Positions 15,365 through 23,282 of a stretch of 64,000 nt of DNA are shown here, one piece after another. This DNA comes from Leucobacter luti (GTDB taxonomy: Bacteria; Actinomycetota; Actinomycetes; Actinomycetales; Microbacteriaceae). The notes beneath the pieces are model-generated. The model searched no databases. It worked only from the letters and a program-made list of their open reading frames with translations, and had not been told where the DNA came from. The stretch is from positions 186,001 through 250,000 of the forward strand of contig NZ_SHKI01000007.1 in assembly GCF_004217175.1 (NCBI RefSeq), written 5' to 3'. Made by a program: the position numbers and the translations under genes. The first letter of the stretch is position 1. Each line of letters begins with the position of its first letter.

Positions 15365-17929
15365 TCACTCCTGTTCGGTCTCTTTTCGACGCACCGTCGC
15401 CTCGAGGGCTTCGGCGAGCGCGAGCTGCGCCGCCTGGGCCTCGGTGGGACGCTCGTCGCTCCCGGCACGCTGCGGAGCCGTGGTGACGCGCCGATTCCGG
15501 GCACGTCCGGTGCCCGCGCTCGGCGCATCCGGCAGCGCGTTCAGCACCGAGTCGAGCAGGTTATCCCCCGCTGCCGGCGTGGCCGGCGGCGTGGAAGCTG
15601 TGAATGCGGCGCCCGCTGCGGGGGCCTGATCCGCCTCGGCGTTCCGCGGCGTGCGGCCCGACACCCGCCCGGTCGCGCGCTGCCCGCGCTGTGACCCCTG
15701 AGCGGACGCGTGCGAGTGGCGCTGCTGCGGAGCGTCATCCCGCGGCGCCGCCTCGTCCTCCGGCTTGCTGCCGGGGATCGTCGAGGCCGCGACCTGCGCG
15801 AGCATATTCTTCGCGCCGTCCGAAATCGCGTGAGTCTGTCCCTGCGCCGGGGCCTTCACCTCGGGCTGCGGGGTCTGCTGGTGCTGCTGCTGACCGCCGC
15901 GACCGCCACGCTTCGAGCTGCGCGCGGGAGCCTCGCTGCGGTGCTTGGACACCGGCTCGTGGTGCACGATGACACCGCGACCAGCGCACACCTCGCACGG
16001 CTCGCTGAACGATTCGAGCAGCCCGAGCCCGAGCTTCTTACGCGTCATCTGCACGAGCCCGAGCGAGGTCACCTCGGCGACCTGGTGCTTGGTCCGATCG
16101 CGGCTGAGGCACTCAACCATGCGGCGGAGTACCAGGTCGCGGTTCGACTCGAGCACCATGTCGATGAAGTCGACCACGATGATGCCGCCGATGTCGCGAA
16201 GCCGCAGCTGGCGCACGATCTCCTCGGCAGCTTCGAGGTTGTTCTTCGTGACCGTCTCCTCGAGGTTGCCGCCGGAACCGACGAACTTGCCCGTGTTGAC
16301 GTCGACCACGGTCATTGCCTCGGTGCGGTCAATCACGAGCGAGCCGCCCGAGGGCAGCCACACCTTGCGGTCAAGCGCCTTCGCGATCTGCTCCGTGACC
16401 CGGTACTCGTCGAAGACGTCGCGCTCGCCCGTGTGGCGCTCAACGCGCTGCAGCAGGTCTGGCGCCACCTGGTCGAGGTAGTTCTCGATGACGGTGTAGG
16501 TGTCCTCGCCCGAGATCAGGAGCCGCTGGAAGTCCTCGTTGAAGACGTCGCGGATGATCTTGATGAGCATGTCCGGCTCGGAGTGCAGCAGCACGGGGCC
16601 GCCGCCCTTCGCAACGCGCTTCTGGATCGACTCCCACTGGCGGGTGAGGCGCTGCACGTCGTGCGTGAGCTGATCCTCGCTGGCGCCCTCCGCAGCGGTG
16701 CGCACAATCACACCGGCACCGGTGGGGAGCACCTCCTTGAGGATCTTCTTCAGGCGCGCGCGCTCGGTATCGGGAAGCTTGCGCGAGATCCCGTTCATCG
16801 CCCCGCCCGGGACGTAGACGAGGAAGCGGCCGGGGAGCGAAATCTGGCTGGTGAGACGTGCGCCCTTGTGGCCTACCGGATCCTTGGTGACCTGCACGAG
16901 GATCTGGTCGCCCGGCTTCAGCGCGTTCTCAATCTTGCGGGCCGTGTTGCCGCCCTCGAACTCGGACCAGTCGACCTCGCCCGAGTAGAGCACGGCGTTG
17001 CGGCCCCGCCCGATGTCGACGAAGGCGGCCTCCATGCTCGGGAGCACGTTCTGTACGCGACCGAGGTACACGTTGCCGATCAGCGAGCTTTCGCTGGAGC
17101 GCGCAACGTAGTGCTCCACGAGCACCTTGTCCTCGAGCACGCCGATCTGCACGCGATCCGCGGTCGTGCGCACGATCATCTCGCGGTCGACCGCCTCGCG
17201 GCGCGCGAGGAACTCGGACTCGGTGATCACCACGCGGCGGCGGCCGGCGTCGCGACCGTCGCGACGGCGCTGCTTCTTCGCCTCGAGACGGGTCGACCCC
17301 TTCACCTTCTGCGGTTCGGTGATGAGCGGTGCCTGGCGCGGCTGACGGCGAGGTGCCTCGTCTTCCACGTGGTGGTCGCTGCCACCCGTGCGGCGGCGGT
17401 TGCGGCGCGCATCGGAGCGCGGCTCCCGTTCCTCGGGCTCTGCGTCGGTGTGGACGTGCTGATCAAGGATGTCGTCGAGCTGGCGCAGCTCACTCGGGCG
17501 CAGCTCGCTGCGCCGCGGGCGCGGCGGCACGGGCGGCACATCGGGCGCGAGGAAGATGAGGCGCGTGGTCGCGCGGAAACGCTCCTGCGGCGTCATGTCC
17601 GCGAGCGGAAGCACAAGCTGCGGGCGGGTCGGTGCTGCCGCGTCACTCGGAGCCTCGGCGCCCTCGGCCGCGGAAGGGGCCTCCGGCTGCGTGGCATCGA
17701 CTGACGGCTCCGGGACCTCGGGCTGCTCCGAGACCTCGGGCTGCTCCGAGGCTTCCGGCTGCACCGAGACCTCGGGCTGCTCCGAGGCTTCCGGCTGCGC
17801 TGATCCTGGTGCCTGGGCTGCGTCGTCCGCCTGCGGTGCCGGAACGATCGCCGCCCCGACCTCCTCGGGGGCTGCGTCCGCAGCGCGCTGCGGATCTTCG
17901 AACTGTTCTGATGTGGTCTGCTTCACCAT
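15365..17929 (-). CDS. rne: Ribonuclease E/G
   Basis: An 854-residue endoribonuclease for mRNA decay and rRNA/tRNA processing. The central catalytic half shows the S1-like GNVYLGRVQNVLPSMEAAF, the metal-binding VVDVNTGKF and IIVVDFIDM, and the zinc-link CEVCAGRG. Both flanks are low-complexity: an N-terminal extension of ~220 residues with an acidic EQPEV/EQPEA repeat, then Arg-rich segments, and a C-terminal Gln/Ala/Arg-rich tail. These disordered arms are typical of actinobacterial RNase E and scaffold degradosome partners. The ATG at 17929 (MVKQTTSEQ) has an AGGAG box about ten bases upstream. Confidence 0.95.
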   Translation of the reverse strand: MVKQTTSEQFEDPQRAADAAPEEVGAAIVPAPQADDAAQAPGSAQPEASEQPEVSVQPEASEQPEVSEQPEVPEPSVDATQPEAPSAAEGAEAPSDAAAPTRPQLVLPLADMTPQERFRATTRLIFLAPDVPPVPPRPRRSELRPSELRQLDDILDQHVHTDAEPEEREPRSDARRNRRRTGGSDHHVEDEAPRRQPRQAPLITEPQKVKGSTRLEAKKQRRRDGRDAGRRRVVITESEFLARREAVDREMIVRTTADRVQIGVLEDKVLVEHYVARSSESSLIGNVYLGRVQNVLPSMEAAFVDIGRGRNAVLYSGEVDWSEFEGGNTARKIENALKPGDQILVQVTKDPVGHKGARLTSQISLPGRFLVYVPGGAMNGISRKLPDTERARLKKILKEVLPTGAGVIVRTAAEGASEDQLTHDVQRLTRQWESIQKRVAKGGGPVLLHSEPDMLIKIIRDVFNEDFQRLLISGEDTYTVIENYLDQVAPDLLQRVERHTGERDVFDEYRVTEQIAKALDRKVWLPSGGSLVIDRTEAMTVVDVNTGKFVGSGGNLEETVTKNNLEAAEEIVRQLRLRDIGGIIVVDFIDMVLESNRDLVLRRMVECLSRDRTKHQVAEVTSLGLVQMTRKKLGLGLLESFSEPCEVCAGRGVIVHHEPVSKHRSEAPARSSKRGGRGGQQQHQQTPQPEVKAPAQGQTHAISDGAKNMLAQVAASTIPGSKPEDEAAPRDDAPQQRHSHASAQGSQRGQRATGRVSGRTPRNAEADQAPAAGAAFTASTPPATPAAGDNLLDSVLNALPDAPSAGTGRARNRRVTTAPQRAGSDERPTEAQAAQLALAEALEATVRRKETEQE
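17700..17800. repeat. 18-bp-type repeats in the rne N-terminal region
   Basis: Several near-identical 18-base units of the form CCTCGGGCTGCTCCGAG(A/G) encode the EQPEVS/EQPEAS hexapeptide repeat of RNase E. Confidence 0.65.
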
Positions 17930-18231
17930 TCCTGGTGTCTCCTTATGCCCGGAGAAAGTCTTGCTCGCTCCGGCAATTCTTCTTGCGGGGATTCCCGCGA
18001 ATCCTGTTCTCCGCGGGTGCCAACCACCCGCGCTCGGTCGCTCTTGGACCGGTGACAGCCGGGGGGCTGCCATAAGACTGTGCGTGTAGGTCCCGTTGGG
18101 GGTGCCGTACACCGCACTTCATTATGTCACGATCGACTGAAAATACGCAGAAGCGCGCCAGTCTGGATCACCGAATATGACGCACTACTCAATCGCCACT
18201 CACCAACACGGATTCACGCAGCCGCGCGCAG

Positions 18232-18237
18232 TAGGAT
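18232..18237 (+). promoter_or_regulatory. -10 element of the VKOR gene (leaderless)
   Basis: TAGGAT ends seven bases before the ATG at 18245; no ribosome-binding site is visible. Confidence 0.5.
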
Positions 18238-18244
18238 CGGCAGC

Positions 18245-18859
18245 ATGAGCTCTGATATCTCAGTCACGAAGCGGCCCGTCGGTTTCGCGATCTTCACGAT
18301 CGTGGCCGGTGTGATCGGGTGGTTCGCCTCGTTTGAACTCCTCACGGAGTACATCAAGACCCTGCAGCAGCCCGGCTACGTGCCCAACTGCGCGGTCAGC
18401 ATTCTCGTCACCTGTGGCCCCAACATGGGCTCGTGGCAGGGCTCGCTGTTCGGCTTCAGCAACACCATTCTCGGCGTTGCCGCGTTCATGGCCCCGATCT
18501 TCGTCGGGGTCGCGCTGCTCGCAGGGGCGCGCTTCGCCCCATGGTTCTGGCGGGTCTACCAGCTCGGCCTGCTGGGCGGGGTGGTCTTCGTGTTTTGGCT
18601 CTTCTCGCAGAGCGTGTACTCGCTCGGCACGCTCTGCCCCTGGTGCATGGTGGTGTGGTCGGTCACGATCCCGCTCTGGTGGTTCAGTGCGTTCCGCCCA
18701 TACGCGGTCGGAGACATCCCGGTGGGAGCGGGCACGCGGCGACTCTTCGAGCAGCTCTCGTCCTGGGCGTGGGTGTGTGTGCTCGTCAGCTTCCTCGTGA
18801 TCGCGTTCCTCGCGCAGTTGCAGCTCGACTGGCTCGCCGAGTTCTCGCGCGCGTCCTAG
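18245..18859 (+). CDS. Vitamin K epoxide reductase (VKOR) family protein
   Basis: A 204-residue membrane protein with about five helices. VKOR homologues reoxidise DsbA-like thioredoxins during extracytoplasmic disulfide formation, using menaquinone. The catalytic CxxC appears as LCPWCMVVW near residue 137, and the loop cysteine pair as NCAVSILVTCG near residue 50. It lacks a fused thioredoxin domain. The ATG at 18245 is chosen because it precedes the first helix and follows a TAGGAT hexamer by seven bases. It is divergent from rne. Confidence 0.92.
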   Translation: MSSDISVTKRPVGFAIFTIVAGVIGWFASFELLTEYIKTLQQPGYVPNCAVSILVTCGPNMGSWQGSLFGFSNTILGVAAFMAPIFVGVALLAGARFAPWFWRVYQLGLLGGVVFVFWLFSQSVYSLGTLCPWCMVVWSVTIPLWWFSAFRPYAVGDIPVGAGTRRLFEQLSSWAWVCVLVSFLVIAFLAQLQLDWLAEFSRAS

Positions 18860-18976
18860 CTCGGCTGAGCGCCGCCGAGCCAGCCGCACTCGCACCGCAG
18901 GCCGCACTGCCCGCGGTGCCCGCTGGCAGCGCGCCGGCGGGCTCCGCGGGCGCGTCCGACACGGCGGCCACGGCGG

Positions 18977-19579
18977 CTAGCTCCCGCTGAGCCGCTCCCA
19001 GAGGGCATCAACCTGCGCGACCGTGTGCGCTTCGCTCCCCGAGGTGTCGATCAGCACGTCGGCGGCCGCTCTGCGATCGGCGTCGCTGGCCTGATTGGCG
19101 ATCCGACGCCGCGCGTCCGCCTCCCCCATGCCGCGCAGCTCGACCATGCGCGCGACGCGCGACTCGGCCGGAGCGTCCGCGACCACCACGAGGTCAAACT
19201 CAAGCTCGCGTGCCGCCTCGACGAGCAACGGGATCTCGTACACCACGATCGCCTCGCTGTCCGCGGCGCGGGCGGCCGCCAGGGCCGCCTCGTAGAGCCG
19301 CTTCACCTCCGGGTGCACAATCTCGTTGAGGTCGCGCAGCGCGTCCGGGTCAGCGAACACGATTGCGCCGAGTGCCGCGCGATCGAGCTCTCCGCGTGCG
19401 TTGAGCACACGCTCGGAGCCGAAGCGCGACACCACGCGCGCGAGCCCGGGTGACCCCGGGGCGACCGCGTCTCGGGCAAGCTGATCCGCGTCGATCCGCA
19501 CGGCTCCGAGCGCCTCGAGGCGGCGTCCAATTGTCGATTTTCCGGAGGCGATCCCCCCGGTGAGCCCGATCACCTTCAT
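18977..19579 (-). CDS. coaE: Dephospho-CoA kinase
   Basis: CoaE phosphorylates dephospho-CoA in the last step of CoA synthesis. 200 residues with P-loop GLTGGIASGKST, the DADQLARDAV motif and the CoA-binding HPEVKRL region. The ATG at 19579 lies exactly six bases after TACGCT, suggesting a leaderless mRNA. The fused C-terminal domain seen in some mycobacterial CoaE proteins is absent. Confidence 0.95.
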   Translation of the reverse strand: MKVIGLTGGIASGKSTIGRRLEALGAVRIDADQLARDAVAPGSPGLARVVSRFGSERVLNARGELDRAALGAIVFADPDALRDLNEIVHPEVKRLYEAALAAARAADSEAIVVYEIPLLVEAARELEFDLVVVADAPAESRVARMVELRGMGEADARRRIANQASDADRRAAADVLIDTSGSEAHTVAQVDALWERLSGS

Positions 19580-19585
19580 GGTGCT

Positions 19586-19591
19586 AGCGTA
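19586..19591 (-). promoter_or_regulatory. -10 element of coaE (leaderless)
   Basis: TACGCT, then six bases, then the coaE ATG. Confidence 0.6.
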
Positions 19592-19631
19592 GCGGGACGC
19601 CCACCGATCAAGTCGCAGAGCGAGGTACCCG

Positions 19632-20234
19632 ATGCTCGAACTCGTCACCGGGGCGACGCTCGCGGCGTCCGCCGGCCTGAACGCCTACATCCCGCTGCTC
19701 GGGCTCGGGCTGCTGTCCCGGTTCACCGGCGTGGTGCAGCTGCCCGAGGGGTGGCTGTGGCTTGAGAACGGGTGGGCGCTCGGCATCCTCGGCGTGCTGC
19801 TCGCCGTGGAGGTGCTCGTGGACAAGGTTCCGGCACTCGACACGATCAACGACGTGCTGCAGACGGTGGTACGCCCGGCGTCGGGCGGGATGGTGTTCGC
19901 GGCCGGCGCGGCCAGCGATACGGTGGCCGTCGCCGATCCGGCTGCGTTCATCACCTCAGCGCAGCTCTGGCCGTTTCTACTCGGGGTGGGCATCGCACTG
20001 ATCCCCCACGTCCTCAAAGCAGTGGCTCGGCCGATCCTCAACACGCTGACCGCCGGCGCGGGAGCCGCAATCGCGAGCTTCTTCGAGGACCTCGGCGCGG
20101 TGGTCCTCACCCTGCTCGCCGTGGTGGTGCCGCTGCTCGCCCTGGCGCTGCTCGTGCTGGTGATCGTGCTGCTCGTCCGGCGGCTCCGCCGGGCCGTGCG
20201 CGAGCGGGCGGCGCAGCGGGCGCAGGCCGCGTAG
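19632..20234 (+). CDS. DUF4126 membrane protein
   Basis: 200 residues with several hydrophobic segments. The opening LVTGATLAASAGLNAYIPLL and the motif EVLVDKVPALDTINDVLQTV are characteristic of DUF4126, a membrane family of unknown function. The C-terminus is a helix followed by an Arg-rich cytoplasmic tail. It is divergent from coaE with a 52-base gap. Confidence 0.85.
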   Translation: MLELVTGATLAASAGLNAYIPLLGLGLLSRFTGVVQLPEGWLWLENGWALGILGVLLAVEVLVDKVPALDTINDVLQTVVRPASGGMVFAAGAASDTVAVADPAAFITSAQLWPFLLGVGIALIPHVLKAVARPILNTLTAGAGAAIASFFEDLGAVVLTLLAVVVPLLALALLVLVIVLLVRRLRRAVRERAAQRAQAA

Positions 20235-20302
20235 CTGACGGCGCAGCGGGCGCAGGCGCCCGCCCGGCCACCGCGTCGCCCGGCCACCGCGCCCGCCCGG
20301 CA

Positions 20303-20393
20303 CAGATCCGACCCGGTCCCCCACAACCGACCCGCTGTTCGCGCGTCGACCCCCGCTCAAGCGGGTCGGATCCGGCGCAAGGGGTCGGATCTG
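20303..20393. repeat. Nested inverted repeats built from GGGTCGGATC
   Basis: CAGATCCGACCC (20303-20314) pairs with GGGTCGGATCTG (20382-20393); inside, CCGACCCGCT (20327-20336) pairs with AGCGGGTCGG (20360-20369). The region follows the DUF4126 gene and could act as its terminator or as a REP-like element. Confidence 0.55.
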
Positions 20394-20465
20394 CGGGATC
20401 GGGGCGACAAGCCAGCCACGGCCGGGCGACGCCGCGCCCAGGGCACCGCGGCGCCCCGGGAACGC

Positions 20466-20503
20466 CGAAGGCCCGGCACCTCCGAGGAGATGCCGGGCCT
20501 TCG
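20466..20503 (-). terminator. Terminator of rpsA
   Basis: A perfect 13-bp stem CGAAGGCCCGGCA/TGCCGGGCCTTCG with a 12-base loop, just beyond the rpsA stop codon. Confidence 0.8.
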
Positions 20504-20513
20504 ATCGTGAGGG

Positions 20514-21962
20514 TTAGTTGCCCTCGAGCTGTGCCTTCAGCGCGGCGAGTGCCGCGTCGTCAGCGAGCGCACCGGCCGAAGCCGAGTCGCTCGAGAAGCT
20601 CGAGCCGCTGGCCTCTGCCGCGGCCACCGGTGCGATGACCTCGGTGAGCGATGCAGCGACCTGCTTCTTGTGTGCTTCCCAACGCTCCTGGGCAGCTGCG
20701 TACTCCAGCTCCCACTTCTCGCGCTGCGACTCGAAGCCTTCCTTCCACTCCTGAGTCTCGGGATCGAAGCCCTCGGGGTACTTGTACTCGCCGTTCTCGT
20801 CGTACTCCGTGGTCATCCCGTAGAGCGCGGGATCGAACTCGGTGCCCTCGGGGTCAACGCCGTCGTTCGCCTGCTTGAGGCTGAGCGAGATGCGGCGGCG
20901 ATCCAGATCGATGTCGATGATCTTGACGAAGACTTCCTGGCCGGCCGAAACGACCTGCTCAGCAAGCTCAACGTGCTGACCCGACAGCTCGGAGATGTGC
21001 ACGAGGCCCTCGATGCCGTCCGCGACGCGAACGAACGCGCCGAAGGGGACGAGCTTCGTGACGACACCCGGGGCGATCTGACCGATCGCGTGGGTGCGTG
21101 CGAAGACCTGCCAGGGATCCTCCTGCGTTGCCTTCAGCGAGAGCGACACGCGCTCGCGATCGAGCTCGACGGAGAGCACCTCGACGGTGACTTCCTGGCC
21201 AACCTCGACAACGTCGGAGGCGTGCTCGATGTGCTTCCAGGACAGCTCGGAGACGTGCACGAGGCCGTCAACGCCGCCCAGGTCGACGAACGCACCGAAG
21301 TTGACGATCGACGAGATAACACCCTTGCGGACCTGACCGGGCTTGAGCTCGGCGAGGAACGAGGAGCGAGTCGCGGACTGCGTCTCTTCGAGCAGCGCGC
21401 GGCGCGAGAGCACCACGTTGTTGCGGTTCTTGTCGAGCTCGAGGATCTTCGCCTCGATCTCCTGCCCCAGGTACGGGGTAAGGTCGCGCACGCGGCGCAG
21501 CTCGATAAGCGAAGCGGGGAGGAAGCCGCGGAGCCCGATGTCAACGATGAGGCCACCCTTGACGACCTCGATGACGGTGCCGGTGACGACACCCTCGTTC
21601 TCCTTGATCTTCTCCACGTCGCCCCAAGCACGCTCGTACTGAGCGCGCTTCTTGGACAGGATCAGGCGACCTTCCTTGTCCTCCTTCTGGAGAACGAGCG
21701 CCTCGACCGAATCACCGACCTGGACGACCTCGTCGGGGTCGACGTCGTGCTTGATGGACAGCTCGCGCGAGGGGATGACACCCTCGGTCTTGAACCCGAC
21801 GTCGAGGAGCACCTCGTCGCGGTCAATCTTCACTACGGTGCCCTCGATGAGGTCGCCGTCGTTGAAGGACTTAATGGTCAGTTCGACCGCTGCAAGGAAG
21901 TCTTCGGCCGAGCCGATATCGTTAACCGCGACCTGCTTGCTCGTGGTCGTTGCGTTCGTCAT
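20514..21962 (-). CDS. rpsA: 30S ribosomal protein S1
   Basis: A 482-residue actinobacterial S1 with four S1 RNA-binding repeats starting near residues 35, 120, 205 and 290. The third and fourth contain GAFVDLGGVDGLVHVSEL and GAFVRVADGIEGLVHISEL. The C-terminal ~110 residues are acidic and Ala/Ser-rich. S1 brings mRNA to the 30S subunit. The ATG at 21962 (MTNATTTSKQ) has TGGAG nine bases upstream; earlier in-frame codons have no such support. A strong terminator follows. Confidence 0.97.
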   Translation of the reverse strand: MTNATTTSKQVAVNDIGSAEDFLAAVELTIKSFNDGDLIEGTVVKIDRDEVLLDVGFKTEGVIPSRELSIKHDVDPDEVVQVGDSVEALVLQKEDKEGRLILSKKRAQYERAWGDVEKIKENEGVVTGTVIEVVKGGLIVDIGLRGFLPASLIELRRVRDLTPYLGQEIEAKILELDKNRNNVVLSRRALLEETQSATRSSFLAELKPGQVRKGVISSIVNFGAFVDLGGVDGLVHVSELSWKHIEHASDVVEVGQEVTVEVLSVELDRERVSLSLKATQEDPWQVFARTHAIGQIAPGVVTKLVPFGAFVRVADGIEGLVHISELSGQHVELAEQVVSAGQEVFVKIIDIDLDRRRISLSLKQANDGVDPEGTEFDPALYGMTTEYDENGEYKYPEGFDPETQEWKEGFESQREKWELEYAAAQERWEAHKKQVAASLTEVIAPVAAAEASGSSFSSDSASAGALADDAALAALKAQLEGN

Positions 21963-22078
21963 GTAATTGGTCTCCAGAATGGACAGGATAATCAGGCCAA
22001 ACGCGCGTCGCTCCGCCTCGGGAGAGGGAGCGCATGTCTCGCGTTCGGACATGGTTGAGTCGCCACAAATGTGACAGT

Positions 22079-23143
22079 TCAGTCTACCTCGGTTTCAAGC
22101 GCAGTATCAAGCGCAGAATCCTGGCGTTTCGCGCCGACGAGCGCGGCCACGCCGAGCCAGAGCGCGACGCCCACCGCGCAGAGCACGACCAGCAGCAGCA
22201 CGTTTGCTTCGACCGTGTGCTCGGTCCAGACGCCAAGATCCGGCGCCCACTCCCACGGGTCGCCCAGCACGCGGTCGACGCCCCAGCCGAGGAGGATCGT
22301 GGAGGCGCCCGCGAGGAGCGACACGAGGGCCCCGCGGGCGGCGATCGGCCCCGGCACGTACCGGAGGATCAGCGCTCCGAGCCACACAGGGGCCGCCCCG
22401 ATCGCCGCCAGCGGCAGCATACGCTCAGCCCAAAGCTCCGGGCGTCCCACAGCGAGGGCGATCACGCCGAGCAGCAGCGCGAGCGCCACCGTGAGGATCA
22501 CCAGCGTGATGAGCGTGACGTGTCGGCGCAGCGGGGCGGGCAGCCCCGCGGCGCGGAGCAGGATCGGGGTGAACACGAGCAGTGCACCAAAGATCACGCC
22601 AGCGAGGGCGATCCAGATCCATGTGCCCCCGCCGTGCTGCGCCCAGACGACAAGGAGGAGCACCGCGAGACTGACGATGGCGCCGAGCAGCGACCACCAC
22701 CCGGCGCGAGGAATCCGCAGCAGCGGCAGCGTGGTGAGACTGGCGGCGAGGGTGACCGCCGGCAGCACGACCCAGAACCAGTCGAGCGTGTGCGACACCG
22801 ACAGATTGACGATGAAGCTCGTGAGCAGCGCCAGCGCGTAGGCCCCCGCGGTGCTCCAGAGGATCGCCGCACGCCAGCCGCGGTACGCACGCGCGTCGCG
22901 TCGATCAGCGCGACCCTCGTGATCCTCGCTCGCGTGAATGAGCTCGTGCACACTGACGCCGAGCTCGGCGGACAGCGCCTGCACCATGGTGATGTCGGGG
23001 TACGAGAGCCCGCGCTCCCACTTCGAGACCGCCGACTCGGTGACGTGCAGCCGGGTGGCGAGCTCGCGCTGCGTGAGCCCGGCAGCGCGGCGGCGGGCGG
23101 TCACGAACCGGCCGAGGTCGCGCTTCGATGTTTCAGATGTCAT
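22079..23143 (-). CDS. XRE-family regulator fused to a multi-span membrane domain
   Basis: 354 residues. The first ~65 form a Cro/C1-type HTH (FVTARRRAAGLTQRELATRL, then VTESAVSKWERGLSYPDITM). The remainder has about eight hydrophobic segments, so the DNA-binding domain sits on the cytoplasmic face of the membrane. No enzymatic motif is visible. It lies between polA and rpsA. It may sense a membrane-related signal, but ligand and targets are unknown. Confidence 0.85.
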   Translation of the reverse strand: MTSETSKRDLGRFVTARRRAAGLTQRELATRLHVTESAVSKWERGLSYPDITMVQALSAELGVSVHELIHASEDHEGRADRRDARAYRGWRAAILWSTAGAYALALLTSFIVNLSVSHTLDWFWVVLPAVTLAASLTTLPLLRIPRAGWWSLLGAIVSLAVLLLVVWAQHGGGTWIWIALAGVIFGALLVFTPILLRAAGLPAPLRRHVTLITLVILTVALALLLGVIALAVGRPELWAERMLPLAAIGAAPVWLGALILRYVPGPIAARGALVSLLAGASTILLGWGVDRVLGDPWEWAPDLGVWTEHTVEANVLLLVVLCAVGVALWLGVAALVGAKRQDSALDTALETEVD

Positions 23144-23150
23144 TGCTCAA

Positions 23151-23282
23151 TCACACCAGCCAGTGCGCGTCGACGAGCCCGCACACCGGGCACTTCCGCG
23201 TGATTCCGCGGACTCGACCGTCTGGCCAGTCCCACAATCAGCGGTGTGCCCGGCATACGGGGCACCGGACCGGGGCCCGGCG
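23151..23282 (-). other. Zinc-ribbon-like codons in the polA frame beyond its stop
   Basis: After the polA TAG the same frame reads VRCPVCRAHR, a TGA, then LWDWPDGRVRGITRKCPVCG and LVDAHWLV to a final TGA at 23151-23153. Two CPVC pairs about 30 residues apart resemble a Cys4 zinc ribbon split by a stop. No ATG or GTG lies in front of the first pair, so this is either a decayed gene or coincidence. Confidence 0.25.
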
